Part shown: positions 9,238 through 19,471 of the stretch, piece after piece
Numbering within the stretch: the stretch's first letter is position 1
Layout of the letters: each line of letters begins with the position of its first letter
Source of the DNA: an uncultured Pelagibacteraceae bacterium
GTDB lineage: Bacteria; Pseudomonadota; Alphaproteobacteria; Pelagibacterales; Pelagibacteraceae
Direction of reading: 5' to 3'
Length of the DNA stretch: 64,000 nucleotides
NCBI GenBank assembly: GCA_902618855.1
Contig: CACNCD010000001.1
Coordinates: forward strand, 93,255-157,254
Notes under the pieces: generated by a model
Told to the model about the DNA's origin: nothing
The model's input: the letters and a program-made list of their open reading frames with translations, nothing else
Database searches by the model: none
Position numbers and translations under genes: made by a program

Positions 9238-10914
9238 ACCTTCTACTTCGCCATCTTTATTTACTTTAATATATTCTGCTGCAGGCCTTTCAGGTAATCC
9301 CGGCATTGTCATTATTTCCCCGCATATAACAACAATGAACTCTGCACCTGAAGAGAGCCTAACCTCTCTTACTGGAAGAACATGTCCTGTAGGAGCTCCT
9401 TTTAAATTAGGGTCTGTTGAAAAACTATATTGAGTTTTGGCAACACAAATTGGAAGTTTTCCATACCCTTTCTTTTCAAAATCTTTCAACTGGTTTCTAA
9501 CTTTTGTATCAGCCACAACTTCGCTTGCATGGTAAATTTCTTGACCAATTTTTTCGATTTTCTTAAATAAAGGAAGCTTATCCTCATATAAAAACCTAAA
9601 AGTATTTTTACTCTTATTGCAAATTTTAAAAACAGTGCTAGCAAGATCTTTTGTACCATTTCCTCCATCTGACCAATGGGTACACAACGATATTTCAACA
9701 CCGAAATTTTTACAAAAATCTATTAGAAAATTTACCTCTTTATTTGAATCTGTAGCAAAGTGATTTACAGCAACTGCCACCGGTACTCCAAACTTTCTAG
9801 TATTATTTATATGTCTTTCCAAATTAGTTAAACCTTTTTTTAGAGCATCTAAGTTCTCTTTTTTTAATTCATCTTTTTTTACACCACCATGCATCTTAAG
9901 AGCTCTTATTGTTGCGACTATGACAACACAATCTGGTTTAAGACCAGATTTTCTACACTTAATGTCTATAAATTTTTCAGCACCAAGGTCTGCTCCAAAT
10001 CCAGCTTCTGTAATTACATAATCTGATAATTTTAATGCTGCCTTTGTAGCAATTACCGAATTACATCCATGAGCAATATTTGCAAATGGACCTCCATGAA
10101 TAATTGCAGGATTATTTTCTAAAGTTTGGGTAATATTTGGTCTGATTGCATCTTTTAAAAGAACTGTCATCGGCCCTTCTGCTTTAAGATCTTTCGCGTA
10201 AATCGGTTTCTTATCTCTCGTGTAACCAATGGTAATATTTCCAATTCTTTTTTCTAAATCTTTTAAATCTTTTGATAAGCAAAAGATTGCCATAATTTCA
10301 GAAGCTACAGATATGTCAAAACCATCTTGTCTAGGATATCCATTTGCAATTCCCCCAAGATCAACAACAATAGATCTTAATGATCTATCATTCATATCTA
10401 TTGCTCTCTTCCATACAATTCTTCTTACATCTATATTTAATTTATTACCCCAATAAATATGGTTATCTATTAACGCTGAGAGTAAATTGTGTGCGGAAGT
10501 AATGGCGTGAAAATCTCCTGTAAAATGTAAATTTATTTGTTCCATAGGAACTACCTGTGCATAACCACCACCCGCAGCCCCACCTTTCATTCCAAACGAC
10601 GGACCTAAGCTAGGTTCTCTAAGGCATACTATAGATTTTTTACCAATTTTGTTTAAACCATCGCAAAGACCAACTGAGGTTGTTGTTTTTCCTTCACCAG
10701 CTGGAGTTGGCGTTATTGCTGTAACCAAAATTAATTTTCCATTCTTTTTATCCTTAAGTTTTTCCAAATAATCAGATTTAATTTTCGCCATATATCTTCC
10801 AATTGGACTATAGGCCTCTGGTTTATCTGGGACATTTATGCCATCAAGAATTTCTTGAATGGGTTTCATTTTTGCCGCTCTGGCAATTTCAATATCTGAT
10901 TTTACTTTTCTCAT
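9229..10914 (-). CDS. fhs: Formate-tetrahydrofolate ligase
   Basis: This cytosolic enzyme interconverts formate + THF + ATP with 10-formyl-THF. The 561-aa length is normal. It shows the P-loop-like [16 protein letters not shown] (about residues 68-83), the [20 protein letters not shown] segment and the C-terminal [12 protein letters not shown]. In SAR11 it is thought to run towards formate and ATP when methyl groups are oxidised. It is divergent from soxB across 136 nt, which ties it to methylene-THF made by sarcosine oxidase. Confidence 0.96.
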   Translation of the reverse strand: MRKVKSDIEIARAAKMKPIQEILDGINVPDKPEAYSPIGRYMAKIKSDYLEKLKDKKNGKLILVTAITPTPAGEGKTTTSVGLCDGLNKIGKKSIVCLREPSLGPSFGMKGGAAGGGYAQVVPMEQINLHFTGDFHAITSAHNLLSALIDNHIYWGNKLNIDVRRIVWKRAIDMNDRSLRSIVVDLGGIANGYPRQDGFDISVASEIMAIFCLSKDLKDLEKRIGNITIGYTRDKKPIYAKDLKAEGPMTVLLKDAIRPNITQTLENNPAIIHGGPFANIAHGCNSVIATKAALKLSDYVITEAGFGADLGAEKFIDIKCRKSGLKPDCVVIVATIRALKMHGGVKKDELKKENLDALKKGLTNLERHINNTRKFGVPVAVAVNHFATDSNKEVNFLIDFCKNFGVEISLCTHWSDGGNGTKDLASTVFKICNKSKNTFRFLYEDKLPLFKKIEKIGQEIYHASEVVADTKVRNQLKDFEKKGYGKLPICVAKTQYSFSTDPNLKGAPTGHVLPVREVRLSSGAEFIVVICGEIMTMPGLPERPAAEYIKVNKDGEVEGLF

Positions 10915-11050
10915 AAATAATGGCTTTTTATAACCTCTAAAACCATTTGAAGCTGGATTAGTATCTCTTTTTTTTCAATTTTGAAAGTTCTAAAAAATAT
11001 ATATAAAAAAAATAAAGAACTAATTATACTTATTGCTATAAAATTTTAGC

Positions 11051-12307
11051 ATGCAAAAATACTCAGTATTTAGTTTATTTAAGAATGCCTTGAAGGGTCA
11101 TAAAGATTGGGAAGTTGCCTGGAAAGACCCAAATCCTAAAGAAGAATATGATGTCGTTATAATTGGTGGCGGTGGCCATGGTTTGGCTACAGCATATTAC
11201 CTAGCTAAAGAACATAACATTACTAATGTTGCGATAGTAGAGAAGGGTTGGATTGGCGGAGGTAACGTAGGTAGAAATACAACAATACTAAGATCAAATT
11301 ATATGCATGATGAAAATGGCCTTTTCTATGAAAAAGGGATGGAGTTATGGAGAAATATGAGTCAAGAGCTCAACTTTAATGTGATGTTTTCACCAAGAGG
11401 CATTATTAATTTAGCTCATTCCGATGCTCAAATGAATGCATATGCTCGAAGAGGAAATTCCATGAAATTAAATGGAATTGATGCAGTGCTCTTAGGAAGA
11501 GAAGAAATAAAAAAAATGGTTCCAATATTAGATTTTTCTGAAAACGTTAGATTTCCAATTTTTGGTGGTCTAATGCAACCAAGTGGAGGAACTGCAAGAC
11601 ATGATGCGGTTGCTTGGGGATACGCAAGGCAAGCTGATTCCATGGGAGTTGATATAATTCAACATTGCGAGGTAACTGGATTTGATGTTGTTAATGGAAA
11701 AATAAAAGGAATACAAACTTCCAGAGGAAACATAAAAGCTAAAAAAGTTGGACTATGTGTAGCTGGAAGTACTTCAGTTTTAGCAGAGATGTTAAATATG
11801 ACATTGCCTTTAGAAACTCATTTATTACAGGCTTGTGTATCTGAACCAATTAAACCAATACTTGATCACGTTGTAACTTTTGGTGCAGGACATTTTTATT
11901 GCAGCCAATCTGACAAAGGCGAGATGGTAATGGGTGGAGATTTAGATGGTTATAATAGTTATGCTCAAAGAGGGAATTTACCAACTTTGCAACATGTACT
12001 TACAGAAGGAATAGCTATGCTTCCGTTTTTAAGTAAGCTTAAAATGTTAAGAACTTGGGGTGGAATTATGGATATGTCAATGGATGGATCACCTATAATT
12101 GATAAGACACACATAGAAGGATTATATTTAAATTGCGGTTGGTGCTACGGTGGTTTCAAAGCCACACCAGTTTCAGGTTGGACATTTGCTCATACAATTG
12201 CCCAAGACAGAGTTCATGATTTAAATGCTGGATTTAATTTAAACAGATTTAATACAGGACACTTAATTGATGAAAAAGGCCTTGGTACAAAAACTTGGAT
12301 TTCTTAA
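11051..12307 (+). CDS. soxB: Sarcosine oxidase, beta subunit
   Basis: This is the catalytic FAD subunit of heterotetrameric sarcosine oxidase (SoxBDAG), which demethylates sarcosine and passes the C1 unit to THF. The 418-aa protein is of family length. It shows the FAD motif IIGGGGHGLATAYYLA (about residues 36-51), GGGNVGRNTTILRSNY, which includes the usual covalent-flavin region, and the C-terminal GWCYGGFKATP. It heads a four-gene operon in canonical B-D-A-G order. N-methylglutamate dehydrogenases share this fold, so a gamma-glutamyl or N-methyl amino acid substrate is an alternative. Confidence 0.92.
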   Translation: MQKYSVFSLFKNALKGHKDWEVAWKDPNPKEEYDVVIIGGGGHGLATAYYLAKEHNITNVAIVEKGWIGGGNVGRNTTILRSNYMHDENGLFYEKGMELWRNMSQELNFNVMFSPRGIINLAHSDAQMNAYARRGNSMKLNGIDAVLLGREEIKKMVPILDFSENVRFPIFGGLMQPSGGTARHDAVAWGYARQADSMGVDIIQHCEVTGFDVVNGKIKGIQTSRGNIKAKKVGLCVAGSTSVLAEMLNMTLPLETHLLQACVSEPIKPILDHVVTFGAGHFYCSQSDKGEMVMGGDLDGYNSYAQRGNLPTLQHVLTEGIAMLPFLSKLKMLRTWGGIMDMSMDGSPIIDKTHIEGLYLNCGWCYGGFKATPVSGWTFAHTIAQDRVHDLNAGFNLNRFNTGHLIDEKGLGTKTWIS

Positions 12308-12574
12308 ATGTTGTATATTGAATGTCCTTATTGCGGTTTAAGATCTCAAAATGAATTTGCTTATGGTGGAGATGGGACTGTAAAAAGACCAACTTTAAAT
12401 AAAGAAGTCTCAGATAAGGAATGGGATAATTTTGTTTATAATAGGAAAAGCCCCAGAGGGAAACATGTTGAACTTTGGCATCATATTTCTGGATGTAGAC
12501 AGTGGATTAAAGTTCAAAGAGATACTGTAACCCATGAAATTTTTAAAACAGTGAGTGCTGACAAAGAAATATAA
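12308..12574 (+). CDS. soxD: Sarcosine oxidase, delta subunit
   Basis: This 88-aa zinc-binding subunit belongs to heterotetrameric sarcosine oxidase. It has ECPYCGLRSQNEFAYGGD near the N-terminus and WHHISGCRQW further on, giving the expected Cys/His zinc site (CxxC, His, Cys). It starts directly after the soxB stop, and soxA follows after 3 nt. Its size and place in the operon are diagnostic. Confidence 0.93.
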   Translation: MLYIECPYCGLRSQNEFAYGGDGTVKRPTLNKEVSDKEWDNFVYNRKSPRGKHVELWHHISGCRQWIKVQRDTVTHEIFKTVSADKEI

Positions 12575-12577
12575 ATC

Positions 12578-15574
12578 ATGAGTCAAACTTATAGATTAAA
12601 TAATTCTGGACAAATAAATAGAGATAAAAAAATATCTTTTAAATTTAATGGCAAAAAATATTTTGGTTATGAGGGTGACACCCTAGCGTCTGCATTGTTG
12701 GCTAATGGCATCCATCTTGTAGGTAGAAGTTTTAAATATCACCGACCAAGAGGATTTTTTGGTGCTGGGGTTGATGAGCCTTATGCAATTGTTCAAATGG
12801 TTAGAAATAATGAAACAGAACCAAATGTAAGAGCTACAGAACAAGAGTTATTTGAAGGACTGGAGGCAAAAAGTGTAAATTGTTGGCCAAGTGTTAATTT
12901 TGACATTGGTGCAATAAATAATTTTTTTAATAAATTTTTGCCAGCAGGTTTTTATTATAAAACATTTATGTGGCCAAAAAGTTTTTGGTATAGAATTTAT
13001 GAACCATTTATCAGGAAAGCAGCTGGATTTGGTGTAGCATCTACAAAATACGATAGCGAAAGATATGAGCATAAATATGAGTATTGTGATTTATTAATAG
13101 CAGGTTCAGGTCCAGCAGGTTTATCAGGGGCCTACGCAGCAGCAAAAAATGGAGCACGTGTAATTTTAGCTGAGGAAAAACCTCGTTTTGGAGGAAGTTT
13201 ATTAACAAGTGAGGTCAATATTGGTAATCAGAGTGGTAAAGACTGGGCAGAAAAAATCATAGCTGAGCTTAAAGAAATGCCAAATGTAACTGTCAAAAAT
13301 AGATCACAAGTTTTTGGTTATTACGATCATAACATGTTGGTGATGTCAGAAAAAGTAAGTGATCACTTACCTAAAACCAAAAAATTTAGTCCAAAACAAA
13401 GACTTTGGTACATAAGAGCTAAAGAAGTCTTAATTTCTTCAGGCTCAATCGAAAGACCTATAGTATTTGGAAATAATGATACACCAGGTGTTGTTTTAGC
13501 CTCTGCTGCAAAAGAATATTTAAAAGTTTATGGAGTTTTAGTCGGAAAAAAACCATTAGTCTTCACTAATAATGATAGTGCGTACGAAACAGCTATTGAA
13601 TTTAAGAAAAATGGAATTGACCCAATTATATTGGATTCAAGAAACGCTCCAAAATCAGAAATTATAGAAGAAGCAAAAAATTTAGGAATAGAGATTAAAT
13701 TTTCATATGTAGTTGTTGCAGCAAATGGTTATAAAAAAGTTAAATCTGCACAGATAGCCCATATTTCGTCCGATAAAAGAAATTTAGGAAAAATAGAAAA
13801 AATAAATTGCGATTGTATTTGTGTATCAGGTTTTTGGACACCAACTATTCATTTATCATCTCAATCAGGAAATAAAACGAAGTTTGACGAAAAAATTGAT
13901 GCCTTTGTTCCTGGTAAATCAAAACAAAACGAAACAACGGTTGGATCTGCAAGTGGTATATTTAATCTAGAGGAGACAATTAGTACATCATTTGAAAAAG
14001 GATATCAGCTATCAAAAAAAATTACTAATAATGATAATAAAGTTTCAGTACCTCAAGTTTCTGAAAAAAAATTTACAAATCATGATAAATTTTGGTGTGT
14101 CCCACTCCCAGATAAAAAGAATTTTAAGAGATTTTTAGATTTTCAAAATGATGTCACAGTTTCTGATATAGAGCTTGCTCTCAGAGAAGGATACAGATCA
14201 ATAGAACATGTAAAAAGGTATACCACATTAGGTATGGCAACCGACCAAGGCAAAACTAGTAATCTTAATGGGCTTCAACTAGTCTCTGATGTAGAAAACA
14301 AAGTAGTACCTTCTGTAGGGCATACTACCTTTAGACCTCCTTACACACCTGTTTCAATTGGAGCAATAGTCGGTAGAGAAATAGGAAAGCATTCTAAACC
14401 AACCAGAAAATCACCCATGCATTCATGGCATGAAAAAAATAATGCAGTATTTGTTGATGCTGGAATGTGGCTAAGACCACGATATTATAAAAAAGGAAAC
14501 GAAGGTTTATTTGAAGCCTCAAAAAGAGAAGCAGAAAATGTTAGAAAAAATGTTGGGGTTTGTGATGTTACTACATTAGGAAAAATAGATATCAAAGGTC
14601 CAGATGCAGCAGAATTTTTAAATAGAGTTTATACAAATGCATGGTTAAAACTCCCAGTTGGAAAAGCAAGATATGGAGTAATGTTAAGGGAAGATGGAAT
14701 AGTAATGGATGATGGTACAACAACGAGAATTTCTGAAAATCATTATCATATGACAACAACAACTGCACAAGCTGCAAATGTATTGTCTCATTTGGAGTAT
14801 TATTTACAATTAGTTTGGCCAGACTTAAATGTAAATGTTGTTTCTACAACTGAACAATGGGCAGGAGCAGCAATAGCTGGACCGAAATCAAGAAGCCTGC
14901 TTCAAAAATTATTTCCAAATAAAGATCTATCTAATGAGGGTTTACCTTTTATGGGATATACAGAAGGAGATTTATTTGGTGTTCCTGCAAGAATTTTTCG
15001 AATTTCCTTTTCAGGCGAATTAGCTTACGAGTTAAATGTTCAATCAGATTTTGGAAATTTTATGTGGGAAAAAATAATTGAAGTAGGAAATGAGTTTGAA
15101 ATTCAACCATATGGAACTGAAGCTTTATCAACTTTAAGGATTGAAATGGGACATGTAGCGGGATCTGAGTTAGATGGAAGAACTATTCCTTACGATAATG
15201 GTCTTGATGGATTAATAAGTAAAAAGAAAGATTTCATTGGAAAAAGATCACTAAATAGAGAAGCTTTTATTGCACAATCTAGACAGAAAGTTGTTGGAGT
15301 TGTTCCATTAGATAAAAAAACAAGCATCCCAGAGGGTTCTCATTTAGTTAAAGATGCGTCAGCTAAATTACCAAATCCAAAACTAGGTCATATCTCGGCA
15401 TCGTGTTGGAGTGTTGAATATAATAATCCTTTTTCATTAGCTATTGTAAAAGATGGAAAAAATATGATAGGCAAAAAATTATATGCACTTTCACCACTTA
15501 AAAACAAATCAATTCCTGTTGAGATAGTATCCTCACATTATGTAGATCCTAAAGGTGAAAGGGTGAGATCATGA
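12578..15574 (+). CDS. soxA: Sarcosine oxidase, alpha subunit
   Basis: This 998-aa subunit carries, in order, an N-terminal Fer2-like domain (about 15-105, with SFKYHRPRGFFGAG), a nucleotide-binding flavoprotein core with LLIAGSGPAGLSGAYAAAKN (about 172-190), and a C-terminal aminomethyltransferase (GcvT-like) half that binds THF (about 600-990, with DGTTTRISENHYHMTT and GELAYELNV). This architecture fits transfer of the sarcosine methyl to THF as 5,10-methylene-THF. The stop overlaps soxG by 4 nt. Confidence 0.94.
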   Translation: MSQTYRLNNSGQINRDKKISFKFNGKKYFGYEGDTLASALLANGIHLVGRSFKYHRPRGFFGAGVDEPYAIVQMVRNNETEPNVRATEQELFEGLEAKSVNCWPSVNFDIGAINNFFNKFLPAGFYYKTFMWPKSFWYRIYEPFIRKAAGFGVASTKYDSERYEHKYEYCDLLIAGSGPAGLSGAYAAAKNGARVILAEEKPRFGGSLLTSEVNIGNQSGKDWAEKIIAELKEMPNVTVKNRSQVFGYYDHNMLVMSEKVSDHLPKTKKFSPKQRLWYIRAKEVLISSGSIERPIVFGNNDTPGVVLASAAKEYLKVYGVLVGKKPLVFTNNDSAYETAIEFKKNGIDPIILDSRNAPKSEIIEEAKNLGIEIKFSYVVVAANGYKKVKSAQIAHISSDKRNLGKIEKINCDCICVSGFWTPTIHLSSQSGNKTKFDEKIDAFVPGKSKQNETTVGSASGIFNLEETISTSFEKGYQLSKKITNNDNKVSVPQVSEKKFTNHDKFWCVPLPDKKNFKRFLDFQNDVTVSDIELALREGYRSIEHVKRYTTLGMATDQGKTSNLNGLQLVSDVENKVVPSVGHTTFRPPYTPVSIGAIVGREIGKHSKPTRKSPMHSWHEKNNAVFVDAGMWLRPRYYKKGNEGLFEASKREAENVRKNVGVCDVTTLGKIDIKGPDAAEFLNRVYTNAWLKLPVGKARYGVMLREDGIVMDDGTTTRISENHYHMTTTTAQAANVLSHLEYYLQLVWPDLNVNVVSTTEQWAGAAIAGPKSRSLLQKLFPNKDLSNEGLPFMGYTEGDLFGVPARIFRISFSGELAYELNVQSDFGNFMWEKIIEVGNEFEIQPYGTEALSTLRIEMGHVAGSELDGRTIPYDNGLDGLISKKKDFIGKRSLNREAFIAQSRQKVVGVVPLDKKTSIPEGSHLVKDASAKLPNPKLGHISASCWSVEYNNPFSLAIVKDGKNMIGKKLYALSPLKNKSIPVEIVSSHYVDPKGERVRS

Positions 15575-16158
15575 AAAGCCAATCTCCACTAAATGAAATT
15601 TATAAAAAAGGATTATATGGTGATTATGAAAATAAAAACGAAGAGAATCTTATAAAGATTCAAGAGGTTAGTAATTTAAGTATTTTCCAAATAGTAAAAT
15701 ATAAAAATTCAAAAGTCTCAACTAATGATTTAGATGTAGATGGACTTAAATTAAGTGAAAAAACAAATTCCGTTATGACAAACGGAAAAACAAGAATCTT
15801 ATGGCTTGGACCAAATAATTGGCTAGCAGTATCAGAGGATAAAAATTTATTTCATAAAGTAAATAAAAATGCCAAAGAAACCGATTTTGCAATCACAGAT
15901 TTGTCTAACTCTAGAACAATAATTGAAATTGAGGGTAAATTAATAAAAGAAGTATTAAAAAAAGGGTGCCCATTTAATTTTAATGAATTAAATAAAAACA
16001 ATTGTATCAACTCAGTTTTTCACGGGATTACAATAACAATTGATATGTTAGAGGACTCCCCAGAAAAAATAAGATTATTTGCACTTAGAAGTTTTGGAGA
16101 GTCTTTTTACCACTCAATTACAGATGCCAGTTTAGAATTTGGTTATCAAAGTATTTAA
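15571..16158 (+). CDS. soxG: Sarcosine oxidase, gamma subunit
   Basis: This 195-aa product is the least conserved subunit and has a GcvT-like fold. Recognisable parts are RILWLGPNNWLAVS, TDLSNSRTIIEIEG and the C-terminal ALRSFGESFYHSITDASLEFG. Its assignment rests on these and on its fourth place in soxBDAG. The gene ends one base before the convergent methyltransferase gene, so there is no room for an intergenic terminator. Confidence 0.88.
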   Translation: MKSQSPLNEIYKKGLYGDYENKNEENLIKIQEVSNLSIFQIVKYKNSKVSTNDLDVDGLKLSEKTNSVMTNGKTRILWLGPNNWLAVSEDKNLFHKVNKNAKETDFAITDLSNSRTIIEIEGKLIKEVLKKGCPFNFNELNKNNCINSVFHGITITIDMLEDSPEKIRLFALRSFGESFYHSITDASLEFGYQSI

Positions 16159-17418
16159 TTAGTTGGTCTTTACTGAGTAAAACTGATTGTAATTTGCTAT
16201 AGGATGATAAGAAAAGTCTAAAATACAATTATCTATCATAAATAAAATTTTATTAAAAAAATTAATCCTTTCATTTTCGCTCAAACCTAAAGATATTTCG
16301 GTAATCCTTTTTTTTCCATCTAAAATATCTTTGATACTTATTTTATTATTTTCAAAATTCATTTTAAATACACTGTTATTAATTTTGTCATTTATTTTTA
16401 CTTCGTTCTCATTTATTTGATATTCAACACCATGATATTGATATGTATAAATTTTTTCTAAATTTATTTCGTTATAAATGACTGAATTATTTTTATTTTT
16501 TGTTTTACAACAAATAACATCAATTTTTCTATCATTCCAATTTAAACTTTGTGCAATTTCAAGCTTATCTTCTATTGACATATTTTCAATCTTTTTTCTA
16601 ATCTCTAAAGGTGCATCTGAAAAAAATTTTGAAAGAGGCTTTATTCTTCCATTAGCGAAGTTTTTTATAATAAAATTATTATTTTTAAGTAATTTGATAA
16701 GTTCTTTTATTGAATAAAAATTTTCATTTTTATGTAAAAAAAAATCAACTATTCCTGAGGGATGACTTAAATCTTGTTTTATTTCTGTTTCTGCAAAAAC
16801 TTTGGCCGGATGCAAATTATTTAGCTTACTTATTGTTCTTTTTACAAAATCTATCGAGTCATCATTTTGTTTTAAACTTAATTTTTTAAACAACTGTTTA
16901 ACCTCATTAGTTGCGTGAGATTTTTTATTCCCATAGACCATAATATAAATAACGCCATCGTCCTTTAAATTTTTGTAAAAATAATCTAATCCTGTACTTG
17001 GATCGTCTAGATGATGAATTACTCCTGAACTAATTATATAATCAAATTTATTTTTAAATTTTACAGATCTAAAATCTTCACAATATAGTTTTAAATTTTC
17101 AATGTTGTTCTCTTTTATGAGCTTTTTTTCGTGTTTTAGACTATTTTCCGATAAGTCTATTCCAATAAAATTATGGTTAGGATTACATTTTGCTAATATC
17201 GCTGCCTGATCAGATCCACATCCCGCAATCAATATTTCTAATCTTTCTGAACTATACGGTTTTTCTGGCCATAACCTATGCCAACAATAATTAGGATCGC
17301 AAATCTGAAAACGATTCTTTTTAATCCATTCCTCATATAAATTTTCAGTAGGCTTTGGATAAATATAATTATTATATTGGGTTGTAAGATCTGAAATATT
17401 TTTATTTTTCATAAACAT
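16159..17418 (-). CDS. Class I SAM-dependent methyltransferase with extra C-terminal region
   Basis: This 419-aa protein has a Rossmann-type methyltransferase domain. Motif I is LIAGCGSDQAA (about residues 65-75), followed by FIGIDLSENSL and IISSGVIHHLDDP, as in small-molecule methyltransferases. The C-terminal 160 or so residues, rich in Asn, Lys and Ile, match nothing I recognise. An alternative start is the Met at residue 3. Substrate is unknown. It abuts soxG tail to tail, which carries no functional link. Confidence 0.75.
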   Translation of the reverse strand: MFMKNKNISDLTTQYNNYIYPKPTENLYEEWIKKNRFQICDPNYCWHRLWPEKPYSSERLEILIAGCGSDQAAILAKCNPNHNFIGIDLSENSLKHEKKLIKENNIENLKLYCEDFRSVKFKNKFDYIISSGVIHHLDDPSTGLDYFYKNLKDDGVIYIMVYGNKKSHATNEVKQLFKKLSLKQNDDSIDFVKRTISKLNNLHPAKVFAETEIKQDLSHPSGIVDFFLHKNENFYSIKELIKLLKNNNFIIKNFANGRIKPLSKFFSDAPLEIRKKIENMSIEDKLEIAQSLNWNDRKIDVICCKTKNKNNSVIYNEINLEKIYTYQYHGVEYQINENEVKINDKINNSVFKMNFENNKISIKDILDGKKRITEISLGLSENERINFFNKILFMIDNCILDFSYHPIANYNQFYSVKTN

Positions 17419-17562
17419 TTTATTTTTACTTTATTTATGAAATAAAATAAAAAATTTAAAACACCTAATTTCTACTTATAGTTTAAATTTAAAAAAAATT
17501 AAAGTTGTTAGTAAGTTGCTATGACTTATTGTTTTTAATTTGAATTCCTGTACCAAAATCCC

Positions 17563-17567
17563 GGGAG
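17563..17567 (+). promoter_or_regulatory. Shine-Dalgarno site fixing the lipoprotein start
   Basis: GGGAG lies 8 nt before a TTG at 17576. It selects that codon over the upstream in-frame TTG at 17540, because the shorter product begins directly with a lipoprotein signal peptide. Confidence 0.55.
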
Positions 17568-17575
17568 TAGAATCA

Positions 17576-17914
17576 TTGAAAAAAAAAATTTTATTATATC
17601 TTTTTAGCTTAACAATTTTAAATGGTTGTATTGAGCCAACTGCTTTTTTGGGCCCAGCTATCACAATAAGTAATTCTGGAAATGTTTATCAAGCTAGTCT
17701 TTCATATGCATCTAACCAAGTTATTTTAAATAGCACAGGAAAGACACCACTTGAACATCTTAATTCCTTAACAGAGAGAAACGATTTGTATGAGGATATT
17801 AACAAAGATATAAGTAAAAATTTTAAATACAATGAAAAGAAACCGGAGCCAGTTATAAAATCTAAATTAGAAAACTTTAGATTTAGTACAAAAGATCAAT
17901 TTATCCTCTTTTAA
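17576..17914 (+). CDS. Small lipoprotein, 112 aa (TTG start)
   Basis: With the TTG start at 17576 the product begins with three lysines and a hydrophobic run ending in the lipobox SLTILNGC, giving an 18-residue signal whose Cys18 would be lipidated. The mature part is about 95 residues and contains IEPTAFLGPAITISNSGN and the segment TGKTPLEHLNSL. No enzyme motif is visible. It stands alone, with its own spacer upstream and a convergent GNAT gene downstream. An upstream in-frame TTG at 17540 would add 12 residues and spoil the signal peptide. Confidence 0.65.
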   Translation: MKKKILLYLFSLTILNGCIEPTAFLGPAITISNSGNVYQASLSYASNQVILNSTGKTPLEHLNSLTERNDLYEDINKDISKNFKYNEKKPEPVIKSKLENFRFSTKDQFILF

Positions 17915-17928
17915 AAAAAGTTTAAAAT

Positions 17929-18390
17929 TTATTTTTTGATTAACATGCTCATATAAACAGAATTAATGTCTTCTTTATAATGTGCAAAAGGTTTGCATAA
18001 CTTAAATCCAGATAAAATAAAAAGTTCACGAGCAGGTTTAAAAAATTTTCCTGCACCCGTTTCTACACTTATTTTTTTTATGTTAAGTTTTTCTGCTTTT
18101 TCTATAAGTTTATTAATTATTTTAATTCCATTGCCATTTTTTCTAAATTTATCAGCAACTCTTATAGATTTAAATTCACCATGATCTTTATTTAAAAATT
18201 TTAATGCACCACATCCAATTAATTCTTCATTTTTCCACATACTCCAAAATTTTATAGAATTATCTTTAAGCCCTTCTATATCCAAAACATGAGTGCTGCC
18301 TGCAGGCGAAACAGATCTAAGTTCAACAAAATGTTTTCTTAACAGTTTATCTACATCATGGTTATCAAAATTTCCCTCTATTGATTTCAT
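17929..18390 (-). CDS. GNAT-family N-acetyltransferase
   Basis: This 153-aa cytosolic enzyme has the GNAT fold. The acetyl-CoA loop is seen in EFKSIRVADKFRKNGNGIKI, followed by the helix KLIEKAEKLNI, KISVETGAGKFF and ARELFILSGFKLC. This form resembles small-molecule acetyltransferases. The gene overlaps the upstream hydrolase gene by 4 nt, so the two are probably co-transcribed. The acceptor substrate is unknown. Confidence 0.85.
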   Translation of the reverse strand: MKSIEGNFDNHDVDKLLRKHFVELRSVSPAGSTHVLDIEGLKDNSIKFWSMWKNEELIGCGALKFLNKDHGEFKSIRVADKFRKNGNGIKIINKLIEKAEKLNIKKISVETGAGKFFKPARELFILSGFKLCKPFAHYKEDINSVYMSMLIKK

Positions 18391-19442
18391 TTTAATACAT
18401 TTTCAATTTTTTCTAACTGTCCAATTTTAAAAACAATTGCATCGTCGGGATGATAACCGTACTGATTAGAAGAATTTTTAAATCTTTTTCCCGGTTCCAT
18501 TATTGGCTCTAAAGATAAAACAACTGTCCCCCAATGCATTCCTAAAACTTTTTTACTTTTCAAGTCTTTTCCAATATTAAGAGCTTCTTCCGGGTTAGTA
18601 TGATAAATCGATTTATCTTTTTTGGGAGCCATTGGGTAAAAATTATATGCACCAATGTTTATAAAAGTTAAGTCGATAGGTCCATATTTATTTCCAAGTT
18701 CTTTGTAAATATTTCCGTATCCTGTATCACAAGCAAAGAATAATTTTTTATTTTTATATTCAATTAAAAAACTTCCCCATAATGTTTTATTGGTATCCCA
18801 AAGACTTCTTTTTGACCAATGAACAGCAGGCACAAAAGTTATTTTAATATCATTAATTTTTATTTCATCATACCAATCCATTTCATGAACGTCGCTAAAA
18901 CCATTTTTTGTAAAATATTTTCCTAGTTTTAAAGCTGTAGCAACCTTAGCTTTTTTAAATGGAAATCTTTGTATTGTTCTAGTACTAAGATGATCATAAT
19001 GATTGTGTGTTAAAAGAAATAAATCAATATTAGGTAGCTCATTTAAATTTATTGCTGGATCAACAAATCTTTTAGGCCCAAAAATTAATGGTCCCATATT
19101 CTTCTCAAATACAGGGTCAGTTATGATAGTTGTATTTCCCAGCTTTATTAAAAAGGTTGCGTGTCCGATCCATAATATATAATCGTTATTTTCATTATCT
19201 TTTAGAGATTTAATTACTTTCTTTTTTTCAATAACATGATCTTTAGGGACATTCATATCGAGCTTCTTTTTCTCTTTATTGAAAATTTTATAACTCCACT
19301 TAAATTTCATATCTCTTACTGGTGAGCCTTCAGGGTTTCTAAAAGAGCCATCTTTCAAATGATGATAAAGTTTATTTTCCATGGCATTTAAATCTACTAT
19401 AAAATTTATTAAAAATATTATGATTATAAAATGTCTTAACAC
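18387..19442 (-). CDS. Metallo-beta-lactamase-fold hydrolase (NAPE-PLD-like)
   Basis: This 351-aa protein has an N-terminal hydrophobic stretch (about residues 4-20) that looks like a signal peptide or anchor. The domain carries the metal motif LTHNHYDHLS (HxHxDH), the early segment ILWIGHATFLIKLG, CDTGYG and LGMHWGTVVLS. This pattern belongs to the NAPE-hydrolysing phospholipase D/UlaG-like branch of the superfamily. It probably acts in the periplasm or at the membrane, perhaps on a phosphodiester. Substrate is not shown. Confidence 0.82.
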   Translation of the reverse strand: MLRHFIIIIFLINFIVDLNAMENKLYHHLKDGSFRNPEGSPVRDMKFKWSYKIFNKEKKKLDMNVPKDHVIEKKKVIKSLKDNENNDYILWIGHATFLIKLGNTTIITDPVFEKNMGPLIFGPKRFVDPAINLNELPNIDLFLLTHNHYDHLSTRTIQRFPFKKAKVATALKLGKYFTKNGFSDVHEMDWYDEIKINDIKITFVPAVHWSKRSLWDTNKTLWGSFLIEYKNKKLFFACDTGYGNIYKELGNKYGPIDLTFINIGAYNFYPMAPKKDKSIYHTNPEEALNIGKDLKSKKVLGMHWGTVVLSLEPIMEPGKRFKNSSNQYGYHPDDAIVFKIGQLEKIENVLK

Positions 19443-19471
19443 AGATTAATTATAAAATTGAAGTTTATTTT

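Noticed and set aside
10915..11050. Possible glycine or SAM riboswitch before soxB or fhs
   Set aside because: SAR11 uses such switches elsewhere, but the expected conserved cores are absent in this spacer.
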